From: Vibrio ruber DSM 16370 | GTDB taxonomy: Bacteria; Pseudomonadota; Gammaproteobacteria; Enterobacterales; Vibrionaceae | Length of the DNA stretch: 64,000 nt | Assembly: GCF_900163965.1 (NCBI RefSeq) | Contig: NZ_FULE01000016.1 | Span: 1-64,000, forward strand | Reading direction: 5' to 3' | Shown: positions 46,096 through 54,995 of the stretch, one piece after another | Position numbering within the stretch: the first letter of the stretch is position 1 | How the letters are laid out: each line of letters begins with the position of its first letter | Program-made: the position numbers and the translations under genes | The notes under the pieces: generated by a model | Databases searched by the model: none | What the model saw: the letters and a program-made list of their open reading frames with translations, nothing else | Told to the model about the DNA's origin: nothing

Positions 46096-47139
46096 ATGGC
46101 AAATCCGTATCAGATTTATTTCTTGATCAACTCGCAAATCCATTTACTTGATCTTGCCGGCCCGGTTCAGGCGATCAATAACGCTAACCAACTGACGGAT
46201 CAGTTTGAGACTCACTTCATTGGTTTTTCTGATCATATGGACAGTCATCAGGGGCTTGGGTTGGCTCACATTGCGACCCCTCCGGAGCAACTTCCCGACC
46301 GTGCTGTCATTTTTGTCTGTGGTTCAAAATATTCACAAGATATCTATACCGATACCATCGCGCAGCAAAGTATTGACTGGCTGAAACAAGCGATTCAACC
46401 AGATACTTATGTTGTGGGTGTCTGCACGGGGACTTTCTTACTCGCGAAAGCGGGACTCACTCAAGGTAAAGATGTGACCACGCATCATGATCTGGTGCAG
46501 GTGCTGGCTAACCAGTTCCCCGGGACACAGGTACTGGCGGATCGAATTTTTGTTCACTACGACAACTTGATCACCAGTGCCGGCGTGACCGCAGGGATTG
46601 ATACCACCTTGTATCTGATTGAACGGCTGACTTCAGTTAAAACCGCAGTGGATGTCGCAAGGGAACTGGTTGTTCATCGACGCAGAATGGCACATGATCC
46701 ACAAATTTCGGTTCATTTTAAGCATCGTAACCATATCAGTCCGTTGATTCATGCCGTTCAGGATTACATTCTGGATAACTATCAGCACCCTTTAACGATC
46801 AGCGATTTATGTCAGCATTTCCGAGTATCACCACGTCATCTGCAACGCACATTTAAAGCACATACTGAAGCAACATTGCGTGATTACATTGCCGAAACTC
46901 GCCTGCAAGAAGCCAAAGTGTTGATCGACAACGGCATGGGGGTTGAACAGGCCGCTTATTTGTCTGGGTTTCCCAATCCGGCTGCGTTGCGTACCGTGTG
47001 GAAAAAACGGTTTGCTTCATTACCCAGTCAGCTATCTTCACATTTGTCGTCAACAGTACGTTCTGACTCTTCCCGGGACAATAGACTTGCGGCAAAGGCC
47101 GCACCGACACACAGTAAGACTAACAGCAAGATAAGATAG
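46096..47139 (+). CDS. GlxA-type AraC-family regulator with DJ-1/PfpI domain
   Basis: This 347-residue regulator has an amidotransferase-like DJ-1/PfpI domain (~1-185), with the conserved VCTGTFLLAKAGL region, and a C-terminal AraC HTH (~215-315; LTISDLCQHFRVSPRHLQRTFKAH, GVEQAAYLSGF). Relatives respond to small nitrogen compounds such as glycine betaine or carnitine. ATG at 46096 follows AAGGTG. The last ~30 residues are Ser/Lys-rich and overlap the 3' end of the opposite MFS gene by 112 bp. The target may be the MFS gene next door; that is a guess. Confidence 0.85.
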   Translation: MANPYQIYFLINSQIHLLDLAGPVQAINNANQLTDQFETHFIGFSDHMDSHQGLGLAHIATPPEQLPDRAVIFVCGSKYSQDIYTDTIAQQSIDWLKQAIQPDTYVVGVCTGTFLLAKAGLTQGKDVTTHHDLVQVLANQFPGTQVLADRIFVHYDNLITSAGVTAGIDTTLYLIERLTSVKTAVDVARELVVHRRRMAHDPQISVHFKHRNHISPLIHAVQDYILDNYQHPLTISDLCQHFRVSPRHLQRTFKAHTEATLRDYIAETRLQEAKVLIDNGMGVEQAAYLSGFPNPAALRTVWKKRFASLPSQLSSHLSSTVRSDSSRDNRLAAKAAPTHSKTNSKIR

Positions 47140-48269
47140 CGGTAGTGATGGAAGGTGTCATACAGTAATCCCCCGGCTGAAACCGTCACAAATACACTGA
47201 GCTGGTGGGCGGTGAACAATAAGCCAAACAAACGTCCCTTGAGTTGGGTGCCAAAATAATTCAAACACATCAATGAGGTGATAATGACGGTTCCCATATA
47301 GGTTAATCCAAACACAATCGCGAACAGCAGATAGGCGAGTCTCGATTGCGTATCATAGATAAGTAACAATGAACCACCACGCAGCAGATAAAGTTGGATC
47401 AACAAGCTCACCGGTGATGAGCGCCTCAGCCGCCAGCCAACGATAACTGCACCGCACAACTCGGCGATACCGAGTAAACTCAAGGTAGAGGCTGTGACTT
47501 CCTGATAAATCGAGAACGTCGTGAATTGCTGTTGAATCAATGGAACGAGATGAACATCGATAAATCCCATTGATGCACCACAGCCAGCAAAAGAGACTGC
47601 CAGACAGATGAAAGTCGGTGTATACATATTTTTGAGTACCTGCCGTGGTGTCACCTGACGGAAGGACTGTTGTGGTGGTAAGGCGGAGGATTGAGTCATT
47701 TGACGATGGAGCAGGATAATCAAGGGCACGACGCAACCGAGAAAAATCCCCCCGATTGCCGTGCAGAGCATTGACCATGACACAAATCCGCTCAACCAGA
47801 CTAAAACCGGTGAGAGTAAGATAAACCCGATAGCTGTACCGTTTGAAATCGCTGCAAAGGCCATTCCTTTGTGCTGTTGGCTGAACATCTGATCAATAAA
47901 GATACCCAGTGGAATATAGGTCATGGCGGTTAAAGCGTAGGCCGACATGATACCGTAGAGCACCAAAAAAACGGCATAATTGTCGGTAATCGTGAGCAGC
48001 AGGAAAACTGCCGATGCCATGAGTGCGCCACTCAATATAGTAAGTAGCGCGCCATATCGGTCACAGACCCATCCGACAAGCGGTGACATCACGCCAACAG
48101 ACAGCCCGAATAGTGCACCAGAGACGGATAGCTCACCCCGGGTGACCGAGAGGAACTCTGTCAGGGGGATAAAATAGATTTGATAGCTACTTTTGATCGT
48201 GGATGCCAAAAAGGTAATGCAGATGCCAGCCACAACCATTAGCTGAAGTTGAGCGCGTGTGAAAGTCAA
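47028..48269 (-). CDS. MFS transporter
   Basis: This ~413-residue inner-membrane carrier of the major facilitator superfamily has 12 predicted helices. GWVCDRYG between TM2 and TM3 is the family loop motif. TTG at 48269 is the preferred start, because AAAGGAG lies eight bases upstream; ATG at 48311 and the open frame to 48395 are weaker. It resembles monocarboxylate/OFA-type carriers, but the substrate cannot be assigned. It overlaps the AraC regulator tail to tail. Confidence 0.82.
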   Translation of the reverse strand: MTFTRAQLQLMVVAGICITFLASTIKSSYQIYFIPLTEFLSVTRGELSVSGALFGLSVGVMSPLVGWVCDRYGALLTILSGALMASAVFLLLTITDNYAVFLVLYGIMSAYALTAMTYIPLGIFIDQMFSQQHKGMAFAAISNGTAIGFILLSPVLVWLSGFVSWSMLCTAIGGIFLGCVVPLIILLHRQMTQSSALPPQQSFRQVTPRQVLKNMYTPTFICLAVSFAGCGASMGFIDVHLVPLIQQQFTTFSIYQEVTASTLSLLGIAELCGAVIVGWRLRRSSPVSLLIQLYLLRGGSLLLIYDTQSRLAYLLFAIVFGLTYMGTVIITSLMCLNYFGTQLKGRLFGLLFTAHQLSVFVTVSAGGLLYDTFHHYRYLILLLVLLCVGAAFAASLLSREESERTVDDKCEDS

Positions 48270-48509
48270 AGTGCAAACTCCTTTGCCAAATACGTCCAAT
48301 ACAACGGTCATACCCTCATTATCGGGTATCTGAACAATGGAATCCGTTGAAAATACGCCATATCTCCGGCACATTTGTGCACACATCTGAATCATTCAGG
48401 CTGCTATAGACAGAATTTGGCTAGTTTTTGTTGCGGGTTACTCAGAGCATGAAGAACGATCAATCGATTTGCTGGTGTGATATCGCGTGACTATTTTTCG
48501 GTTTGAGTG

Positions 48510-48542
48510 AACTGGATCTGCAAAAGCAATGCAGATCCAGTT
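48510..48542 (-). terminator. Terminator of the metal permease operon
   Basis: AACTGGATCTGCA and TGCAGATCCAGTT form a perfect 13-bp stem with a 7-base loop, seven bases after the permease stop. The T run is weak. Confidence 0.65.
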
Positions 48543-48548
48543 TCAAAA

Positions 48549-49676
48549 CTAGTGGTGACTGTGGCTATGTGTCGGTGTTTTGCTGGACAGACGTTGATAA
48601 ATTCGCGTCAGGAGGTCATTGCCAACCAATAGCATCAGAACCAATCCTGATAGTCCGGCCAACCAAAGTGGCATAAGTTCATTACTACTGCCTAATTCAC
48701 CTTGAATATCAATGTGCCATAGCTCAACGAGCGCGTTAGTCAGATAGCCAAATCCAATGGCAACACCAATCACACCGGTCAAGTAGCTGCCTAATGTGTG
48801 CCAGCCCATTTCACGACGTACAATGCCTAATGTGGCAACGTTTGTCGCCGGACCGGCCAGCAAAAAGACCAGTACTGCACCGGGTGAAACTCCTGCCATC
48901 AACAGTCCGGCAGCTAACGGAGTAGAAGCGGATGCGCAGATGTACATCGGAACGCCAATCAACGCCATAATGACCATCGCCCAGCCACCCCAGCTGACTT
49001 CGGCTAATGCATCATAGGGTACCAGTGCTACGACACCGGCAGAAATGATCAGGCCGACTAAAAGCCAGAGGGAGAGATCGCTTAACAAGTCAGTAAATGC
49101 ATACACTTGACCGCGCCAGATTCTGTGCCACAGCGAATCCGGCGCTTGATGGCCGGTGGGATGCTTTTGTTGATGACAGCAGCAGCCACCATCATTTTCC
49201 TTCGTACCCGAAGCGCTACAGGTAGATGGCTGTTGTTCGGGAGAGTGTTCTGGCCGGGCAACGGCTTTTTCTCCTGACAGCACCAGTGCTGCGGCAGCAA
49301 TCGACGAACAGATGGCAGCGATCGGGCGGATAATGGTCATAAACGGACCAAGTAGCGCGTAAGAGATAGCAATTGAGTCAACGCCGGTTTCCGGTGTAGA
49401 GATGAGAAACGCCGTCGTGGCTCCTTTGGATGCGCCGGCCCGACGCAGTCCGACTGCTGCGGGAATCACACCGCATGAGCAGAGTGGGAGAGGAATACCT
49501 AAAATTGCGGCTTTAATCACAGGCCAGAACCCATGCCCTTTTAAATGATGACCCAACCGATCACTTTTGATAAACGTATGCAGCAGCCCGGCGATCATCA
49601 GACCCAACAGGAGCCAGAATGCAGCATCCAGCCATAGATCGAGAAAGGCCTGACTAATGCGTGTTAGGGTGTTCAT
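48549..49676 (-). CDS. SO_0444-type copper/zinc efflux permease
   Basis: This 375-residue inner-membrane protein belongs to the ArsP/DUF318-like permease family; the Shewanella homologue SO_0444 has been annotated in Cu/Zn efflux. Two halves of helices flank a cytosolic Cys/His-rich linker (GGCCCHQQKH, ~165-180). The conserved PLPLCSCGVIP (~60-72) and ASASTPLAAGLLMAGVSPG are family marks. The His-rich tail SHSHH could bind metal. Its start overlaps the 3' end of the MerR regulator gene, so the two are coupled. Metal identity is inferred. Confidence 0.85.
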   Translation of the reverse strand: MNTLTRISQAFLDLWLDAAFWLLLGLMIAGLLHTFIKSDRLGHHLKGHGFWPVIKAAILGIPLPLCSCGVIPAAVGLRRAGASKGATTAFLISTPETGVDSIAISYALLGPFMTIIRPIAAICSSIAAAALVLSGEKAVARPEHSPEQQPSTCSASGTKENDGGCCCHQQKHPTGHQAPDSLWHRIWRGQVYAFTDLLSDLSLWLLVGLIISAGVVALVPYDALAEVSWGGWAMVIMALIGVPMYICASASTPLAAGLLMAGVSPGAVLVFLLAGPATNVATLGIVRREMGWHTLGSYLTGVIGVAIGFGYLTNALVELWHIDIQGELGSSNELMPLWLAGLSGLVLMLLVGNDLLTRIYQRLSSKTPTHSHSHH

Positions 49677-50109
49677 GAACAAGCTCCTCGGTTGATGATT
49701 CGGTATCTGCTAATGCGGTCAGAATGGTGCAATGCTCTGCTGAATGAGAGCCACCGCAGCAACGATTATTGAGTACCGTCAGGGCGTCGTACATATGTTG
49801 TAATTCATCGATTTTCTGTTGAATCTCTTGCTGCTTTGCCTGAGTAATGGCTTTGACTTCTTCACATGTGTGTTCGCCCCGGGCAATTTCCAGCGTCAAC
49901 AATTCGCCAATTTCTTTGAGACTTAAACCGACACGCTGAGCACGTTGAATAAATTTAAGCCGATCAATACAGCCTGGCTCGAAGCGCCGATATCCGTTGT
50001 CATCTCTGTTAGCCTGCAACAGACCTTGTTGTTCGTAATAGCGAATGGTTTCCGGAGACACACCGACTTCTTTAGCCAGTTCACCCCGTTTGAGTGTCCT
50101 CATATCCAT
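49654..50109 (-). CDS. MerR-family metal-responsive regulator (ZntR/CadR-like)
   Basis: This 151-residue activator has a MerR winged HTH at 1-70 (GELAKEVGVSPETIRYYEQQGLL, NGYRRF), a long dimerisation helix (~80-115) and a C-terminal metal-binding loop CCGGSHSAEHC like that of ZntR/CadR, for Zn, Cd or Pb. A further His pair ends the protein. ATG at 50109 is preferred over the frame opening at 50130. It is first in the operon with the permease and is preceded by a MerR-type promoter, so it likely controls its own operon. Confidence 0.88.
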   Translation of the reverse strand: MDMRTLKRGELAKEVGVSPETIRYYEQQGLLQANRDDNGYRRFEPGCIDRLKFIQRAQRVGLSLKEIGELLTLEIARGEHTCEEVKAITQAKQQEIQQKIDELQHMYDALTVLNNRCCGGSHSAEHCTILTALADTESSTEELVHEHPNTH

Positions 50110-50134
50110 GCTCTCTTTTCCGGATAACATAGGA

Positions 50135-50168
50135 TGAGTTTAAACCCTGTAGCTGAGTACAGGGTCAA
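50135..50168 (-). promoter_or_regulatory. MerR-type promoter with stretched spacer and operator
   Basis: ACCCTGTA-GCTGAG-TACAGGGT (50144-50165) is a perfect dyad. On the minus strand TTGACC (50168-50163) is the -35 and TTAAAC or TAAACT about 19-20 bp on is the -10. Over-long 19-20-bp spacing with a dyad between the boxes is diagnostic of MerR-activated promoters; CadR operators look like this one. Confidence 0.85.
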
Positions 50169-50246
50169 GTATTTTTATAAATTTATATTTTTAGATTCAG
50201 TTATGTCTGCGCTGGTTCTCAGCTCCATGACCGAGAATCAGATCGA

Positions 50247-50930
50247 TTATTCCTGATCGATAATCCATTTACGGAATGCTTTTCGTTCCTGCTCGCTTGA
50301 TTTTTGATACCAGTGTTTGAGCTGAGCAAGGTTGGGTGAGTCTGCTGAGGGAAGTTGTGTTGTTGATGCCGTCGGTACTTTCGTTGCTGAGAGCTGATGT
50401 TGTTTGGCGGGAGTCGCAGGTTGTGGCGATGTTGCGCTGATATGGATGGCGGCAATTCCTGAACCAGCATTGTAATGTTGTGCTTCCTGTACATAATCAC
50501 GACCAACCTGAAGACCATTTTTCTGTAAAGTATCTTCTGCAATGACAACATTATTACCCTGTTCATCAACGAGAGCCCATTGCAGATGGTCGATTTCTTG
50601 CCGGGCTTGCGTCAGGCTGCGATAAGACGGGAGTTCAAAATGAAGCTGAGTCTCTGACGCCTTAAATTTGGCAATGATCACCTGACTATAGGCATGTCTG
50701 ATATCTTTGCCGATTTCAAAGGCAGGGGAGTATTTGAATACAATTTGGTTGACGCCATCATCTAATGTTTCGGTATCTGAAGGGAATAAGCCGCTTGCCT
50801 TTTCAGGTGGTTGTGCATTGATAGCAAGGACATCAACATTAGCTGGAATATTTAAGATAGTTTTAGCCGTAACGGTATATGGCATCATCCCCAGAGAAAG
50901 TGTGACGAGTAATGGCAATGCGATTTTCAT
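50247..50930 (-). CDS. yccT: YccT family periplasmic protein (UPF0319/DUF2057)
   Basis: This 227-residue protein has a signal peptide (~1-21, cleavage after VTA) and matches the DUF2057/YccT family: ILNIPANVDVLAINAQPP and QIVFKYSPAFEIG. Its function is poorly known; E. coli YccT (CsgI) has been linked to curli control. A Pro/Thr/Ser-rich linker (~165-200) precedes a charged C-terminal helix with KHWYQKSSEQERKAFRKW. ATG at 50930 follows AAGGAA. Confidence 0.85.
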   Translation of the reverse strand: MKIALPLLVTLSLGMMPYTVTAKTILNIPANVDVLAINAQPPEKASGLFPSDTETLDDGVNQIVFKYSPAFEIGKDIRHAYSQVIIAKFKASETQLHFELPSYRSLTQARQEIDHLQWALVDEQGNNVVIAEDTLQKNGLQVGRDYVQEAQHYNAGSGIAAIHISATSPQPATPAKQHQLSATKVPTASTTQLPSADSPNLAQLKHWYQKSSEQERKAFRKWIIDQE

Positions 50931-51017
50931 TTTTATTCCTTGAGTCAAAAGGTCATGCGTGGACAACATAGATTGTAGGGATAAAGGCAGGTTGATACAA
51001 AAAGATGGTGTATTAAT

Positions 51018-51051
51018 CTGGTCACAGCCGAAGGCAGACGACTGTGACCAG
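51018..51051 (-). terminator. Terminator of the porin gene
   Basis: CTGGTCACAG and CTGTGACCAG form a perfect 10-bp stem with a 14-base loop, 11 bp after the porin stop. Confidence 0.7.
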
Positions 51052-51062
51052 CCATTTACAGA

Positions 51063-52103
51063 TTACCAGTAGATGCGAACACCGATACCCCAGTAACTGT
51101 CATTACCGATTTTATCAGAGTCATTAAATCCGGTTTCAGCATAGACCTTGGTCCAGCTCGCATATTTATACAGTAAGCCGGAGTATACCCCGTTGAAGTC
51201 ATTACCTTCTTCTTGAAGGTCTTTGATGTATTCATAACCACCGTAGAGCGAGAGCTTTTCAGTAAAGCTATAAGAACCGGCAACTGCCACAGAGTCAGAC
51301 GTGAGCTTAGTGTTTTTCGCATTATCATCGACTTGAGCATGCCAGTAGGTGGTGCCTAAGTTCCAGCCGTCACCTTTATAATTAACGGTGAGCATACCAT
51401 GTTTCAGCTCTTTGCTGTTGACCGTGGTGGTCTTGGATTCAACCGTGTGTGTTGCACCGCCACTGGTAATGGTAATATCTTTGGTTTTCGTTGAAGTGGT
51501 TTTATCTTCCAGATAACCGACACCACCGTATAATTCGATGTTACCGAAAGTTGTACCGGCGAAGATTTCCGCGGTGGTCGGGTCATCATTCCCGTTTTTG
51601 TATGAATAAGCTGCTTTAAACCAGCCCGCAGAGCCTTCCAGCGTATACTTGATCATCGCATCCTGAAGCCAGTACATGCCATAATCATCCATTTCCGGAA
51701 GGACACTATAACCTAAACCGATCCAGTCGTTTTCGACGCCCCAGACATCATCAGTCAGGACACTCTGTTTACCGACGGTCACTGTGCCCCATTCCTTGGA
51801 TGCAAAACCGAGGTAGTGTTTACGGCTGGTGCCGCTGTTGCTCTGACCGATGCCAAATTCAACAGTTGCCAGTACATCAAGATCATCGTTGATGGTGTAG
51901 ATGGAATTGACCCCGGCCCGCGATGAGCCTGAAGAGAGTGTGGTGTGAGTATCATCACTTTTTTTTGCCCAATCCACCTGTTTTAATTCTTCGCGGAGTT
52001 GGCCATAAAAATCGACGGATGCGGAGTCTGTTTTGAGAATTTCAGCAGCATTAACCACATTTGCAGCTGAAAGCACTGCGAGCGCTATAAGCGTTTTTTT
52101 CAT
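51063..52103 (-). CDS. Outer-membrane porin (gram-negative porin family)
   Basis: This 346-residue protein starts MKKTLIALAVLSAANVVNAAEI, with a signal peptide of 19-20 residues. The mature part shows porin features: DFYGQLREEL at the first strand, SRAGVNSIYTIND, alternating aromatic strands, and a C-terminal aromatic (GIGVRIYW). It forms a 16-strand trimeric general-diffusion channel by family analogy. The loop around residues 205-235 is Thr/Lys-rich. It lies next to pectin-degrading genes, but it resembles general porins and not the small KdgM oligogalacturonate porins. Confidence 0.9.
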   Translation of the reverse strand: MKKTLIALAVLSAANVVNAAEILKTDSASVDFYGQLREELKQVDWAKKSDDTHTTLSSGSSRAGVNSIYTINDDLDVLATVEFGIGQSNSGTSRKHYLGFASKEWGTVTVGKQSVLTDDVWGVENDWIGLGYSVLPEMDDYGMYWLQDAMIKYTLEGSAGWFKAAYSYKNGNDDPTTAEIFAGTTFGNIELYGGVGYLEDKTTSTKTKDITITSGGATHTVESKTTTVNSKELKHGMLTVNYKGDGWNLGTTYWHAQVDDNAKNTKLTSDSVAVAGSYSFTEKLSLYGGYEYIKDLQEEGNDFNGVYSGLLYKYASWTKVYAETGFNDSDKIGNDSYWGIGVRIYW

Positions 52104-52766
52104 AATAGTCCATTACCTTTTTTATTTAAAAATGAAGAAGCACTTTCCTGGCTTCCTGTTTTTCTGCTTATTATGTGTATCTACGATTAGTGACATGAGT
52201 CAATAATTGAAGTCGCTAGATTGCAAAAGAGAAATATATGTGTCAAGTGGTATAAATTTGGGAGCATGTTCCTAATTTTATTTTTATAAAACAATTATTT
52301 ATATTTGTCGGGTGAGTGAATTTTGCGAATTTTTACATATTAATTACGTTATTATGACAAAATCATTTATGTTATTTATTTGCACTTATCATGATATATA
52401 TTTGTTATTATACTAATAATATGGTTATTTATATTGATTTTTTCATTCAAGTTGGTTCTATAAACTATTGCATTTTTCGTCAGTTGAAAATGTATATCAA
52501 ATGTTTATTTTTGTGACTTAAATCAAGATATGTAATGTATAAAATTTAAACAAAATGTAACTGGCATATTTTCAATATGATTAACCAACAGAATATTTAT
52601 CGTCGATGGAGAGTGGTGTTTTCATGGTGTTATCGTATAGAAAAGCGACTATTGACTGGAGAGCAAGTACCTTAAAATGAATGATATCGGCTCCTGAGGG
52701 ATTAACAGAAGACCGATATCGATCACGAAAGTTCACTATTCGTTTTGTGTGATGCAATCGATGGTA
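52104..52766 (-). promoter_or_regulatory. Porin upstream region and PL4 3' flank
   Basis: These 663 bp contain no gene. TGTGA-CTTAAA-TCAAG (52512-52527) is a weak CRP-like site for the porin. GATATCGG/CCGATATC (52683-52690, 52713-52720) is a hairpin with a 22-base loop that may end the PL4 transcript. The rest is AT-rich with no clear structure. Confidence 0.4.
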
Positions 52767-54440
52767 TTAATCAAGTAAGTCAATACTATCGATACTATAA
52801 CCGGCAGACAGATAACCACTCAGTCCTGAGCCGCTGATTGCTGTGACAACCAGCCGATTCCAGTTATTACCGCTGACCCAGGCACTTGCAGGTACATCAA
52901 ATGTGTAGGTTATATTGTTTCCCCGGTATGTTCCGACGGTTAAAGTCCGAGTCTTGGGTTGTGCCGGTGGTGGTGGGTTTGACGACGTCCAGTTATTCAC
53001 TGAAATTTTAGGACGTCCCCCGGCATAGGCCACAGTAATACCGATCCGGACACGGTGTGCTTTTGCTCGTTGTGCATCGTTGAGGCGGAAATAAATAATG
53101 TGATCATTGTTGATATCCTTCCACATATACGCAGGAAAGGCACTGGCCGGCGTATTACCGACGATAAAGTTAGACGGATTCCAGTTTGCCATTCTCACAT
53201 CCGAAGGATGCATGGTGGTTAATTTGTCGCCATTGAGAAATTCTTGCGGGCTGCCATCCCAGTCACCGATCCGCCAGATGGCGCGATCACGGCTTGGATC
53301 TCCGGTAATTTGATAGGAATTTAAAACAGTTGTCTGACCGGGACGAACAGTTACTGTCTGAGTGTTGACGGCCAGTTCATTTTTATAAGTGGTCATCGTG
53401 TAAGTACCCGGTAACATATTGTCACTGCTGAAGTAACCACTTGCCGGATTTGCAGTTGCCCAATATTGGGCGCGATTGTTGGCAAAGCCAACGGTATATT
53501 CATAATTGGTGTCGCGTCCGGCAATGCCAACGCCCGCAACCCGACCTCTGTTTGATGCCGGAACATAGCCCTTCAGCCCCATTTGTGCAAACCAAGAGAG
53601 GTTAATATCTTCATCAGCAGGGGGTTGCTGGCCGCTATTGACAACCAGTGTGTAATGATTCAGTACACCGGTACGAAAGGCTTCTGTCTGAGCTTCGGCA
53701 TAGTTAACGATATAGGTAATTTCTTGATCGGTTGCTGTGCCCTGATTCAGAAGGCTGCGATAGAATGGGCCGCCGGAGCCACCTTCATGATTATCCCTGA
53801 CCAGCCAAACCCCGACATTGGGTCCTCGCGCACCAATGGCATGCCAATCTTTTAGCCGCATATTAGAGTAATGTTTAGAGCGAGTTTCTCCATTGGAGAG
53901 TGCAAAAATATCACCTGATTCAACGGTTGATACAGTTTGAGAAATATCAGAAGGTTCCGGTCCGTAAGGGAGGCGGTTACGATGCAATCTTAAAATATAA
54001 CGGACATGGCCATGAATATTGGGTTCAGATGAAAAGTAAGTCGCCATATAGATATATGGATAACCATTTCTTGCCATATAATAATGAGTTAAATTGCCAG
54101 CCTGAACCGTAATTTTTATATATTGATTCTGATAATTTTGGGCGTAAACCTGTACATTGGATGTATTGTTATATAACCAGTCAAATCCCGAATTAATCTG
54201 AGATCCTCTACGCTGATTTTGATACTCAACACCATTAATCTTGAGTGATGCAAGATCACCGGGTGATTGTGTACTCACACCCCGATCAACTCTGCGTATA
54301 CTGAATACCACACCGGCATTAGTATCAACTGTATAAAAATCCTGAGAGGTGGATAGCTGAAAAGCGGCTTGTGCACTGAAGCTCGATATGCAGGCGGCTA
54401 ACACCCACATTATTATCGATATATATTTGATTCTTTTCAT
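52767..54440 (-). CDS. Secreted rhamnogalacturonan lyase (PL4)
   Basis: This 557-residue enzyme cuts the rhamnogalacturonan-I backbone of pectin by beta-elimination. A signal peptide covers ~1-26 (cleavage after AQA). The PL4 catalytic beta-sandwich spans ~27-300, a fibronectin type III-like domain ~310-380 (GRVAGVGIAGRD, GYFSSDNMLPGTY), and a carbohydrate-binding-like domain ~390-557 (RAIWRIGDWDGSP to the end). This is the three-domain layout of Dickeya RhiE and fungal RGL4. AGGAAATAAT precedes ATG at 54440. It diverges from the PL1 gene. Confidence 0.92.
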   Translation of the reverse strand: MKRIKYISIIMWVLAACISSFSAQAAFQLSTSQDFYTVDTNAGVVFSIRRVDRGVSTQSPGDLASLKINGVEYQNQRRGSQINSGFDWLYNNTSNVQVYAQNYQNQYIKITVQAGNLTHYYMARNGYPYIYMATYFSSEPNIHGHVRYILRLHRNRLPYGPEPSDISQTVSTVESGDIFALSNGETRSKHYSNMRLKDWHAIGARGPNVGVWLVRDNHEGGSGGPFYRSLLNQGTATDQEITYIVNYAEAQTEAFRTGVLNHYTLVVNSGQQPPADEDINLSWFAQMGLKGYVPASNRGRVAGVGIAGRDTNYEYTVGFANNRAQYWATANPASGYFSSDNMLPGTYTMTTYKNELAVNTQTVTVRPGQTTVLNSYQITGDPSRDRAIWRIGDWDGSPQEFLNGDKLTTMHPSDVRMANWNPSNFIVGNTPASAFPAYMWKDINNDHIIYFRLNDAQRAKAHRVRIGITVAYAGGRPKISVNNWTSSNPPPPAQPKTRTLTVGTYRGNNITYTFDVPASAWVSGNNWNRLVVTAISGSGLSGYLSAGYSIDSIDLLD

Positions 54441-54995
54441 ATTATTTCCTAGTGACGTCGTTGGGTTTATCAATAAATAGGTTGAACCTATGTTTGATTT
54501 TTTATTCTGACTTCTGTTCTGTATGAATATATAAATAAAGTAAGTAATCGAAAAATTTATAGAAATATTTGATATATCAAGAGAATGCATTGATATTATT
54601 CTTGATTGTTAATTACATCAAAATATCTAATTAACAATGAAATATATCGTAAGTCTAACAGAGAAAAAGTTGAGGGGTGTGAACTCCTTCAATAAAAATG
54701 ACTTCGAAAAAAACCGGTTCATTTTTCAACATAGATCAAAAAAGAAACAATGTTTCATTTTAAAAGGAATTGTGTTTTGTTATATATTATTTACTTTAAT
54801 TTATCTGAAGCTTATCAAAAAGAAGAGGTAGGTAGAGAAAGGCTTCTATAAAGCATGATATTCACCCAAAAAAGAAGGTTTCAGAAATAAAAGTAATTGA
54901 AAAATAATTAATTTATCTGGATAAGGTCTGTTTCTGCCGCGAGTGAGAGGCGAGAAAGATCATCAATATTTTTAATGATATAAATGAGGAAGAAC
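54441..54995. promoter_or_regulatory. Divergent PL4-PL1 control region
   Basis: These 555 bp separate the divergent lyase genes and hold a KdgR-like box at 54741-54759. A 64-codon frame at 54637-54831 lacks a ribosome site and crosses the box, so it is not called. Promoters for both genes must lie here; none is assigned exactly. Confidence 0.5.
54741..54759. promoter_or_regulatory. KdgR-like operator
   Basis: AAAGAAACAATGTTTCATT matches the KdgR consensus of pectinolytic enterics (AATRAAAYRYYRTTTYATT) at 17 of 19 positions. Its core GAAACA-A-TGTTTC is a palindrome. KdgR is an IclR-family repressor released by KDG, a pectin breakdown product. The box lies 237 bp before the PL1 ATG and 301 bp before the PL4 ATG. 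Confidence 0.7.

Noticed and set aside
54637..54831. 64-codon ORF between PL4 and PL1
   Set aside because: No ribosome site; Lys/Phe-rich composition follows AT-rich DNA, and it crosses the KdgR-like box.
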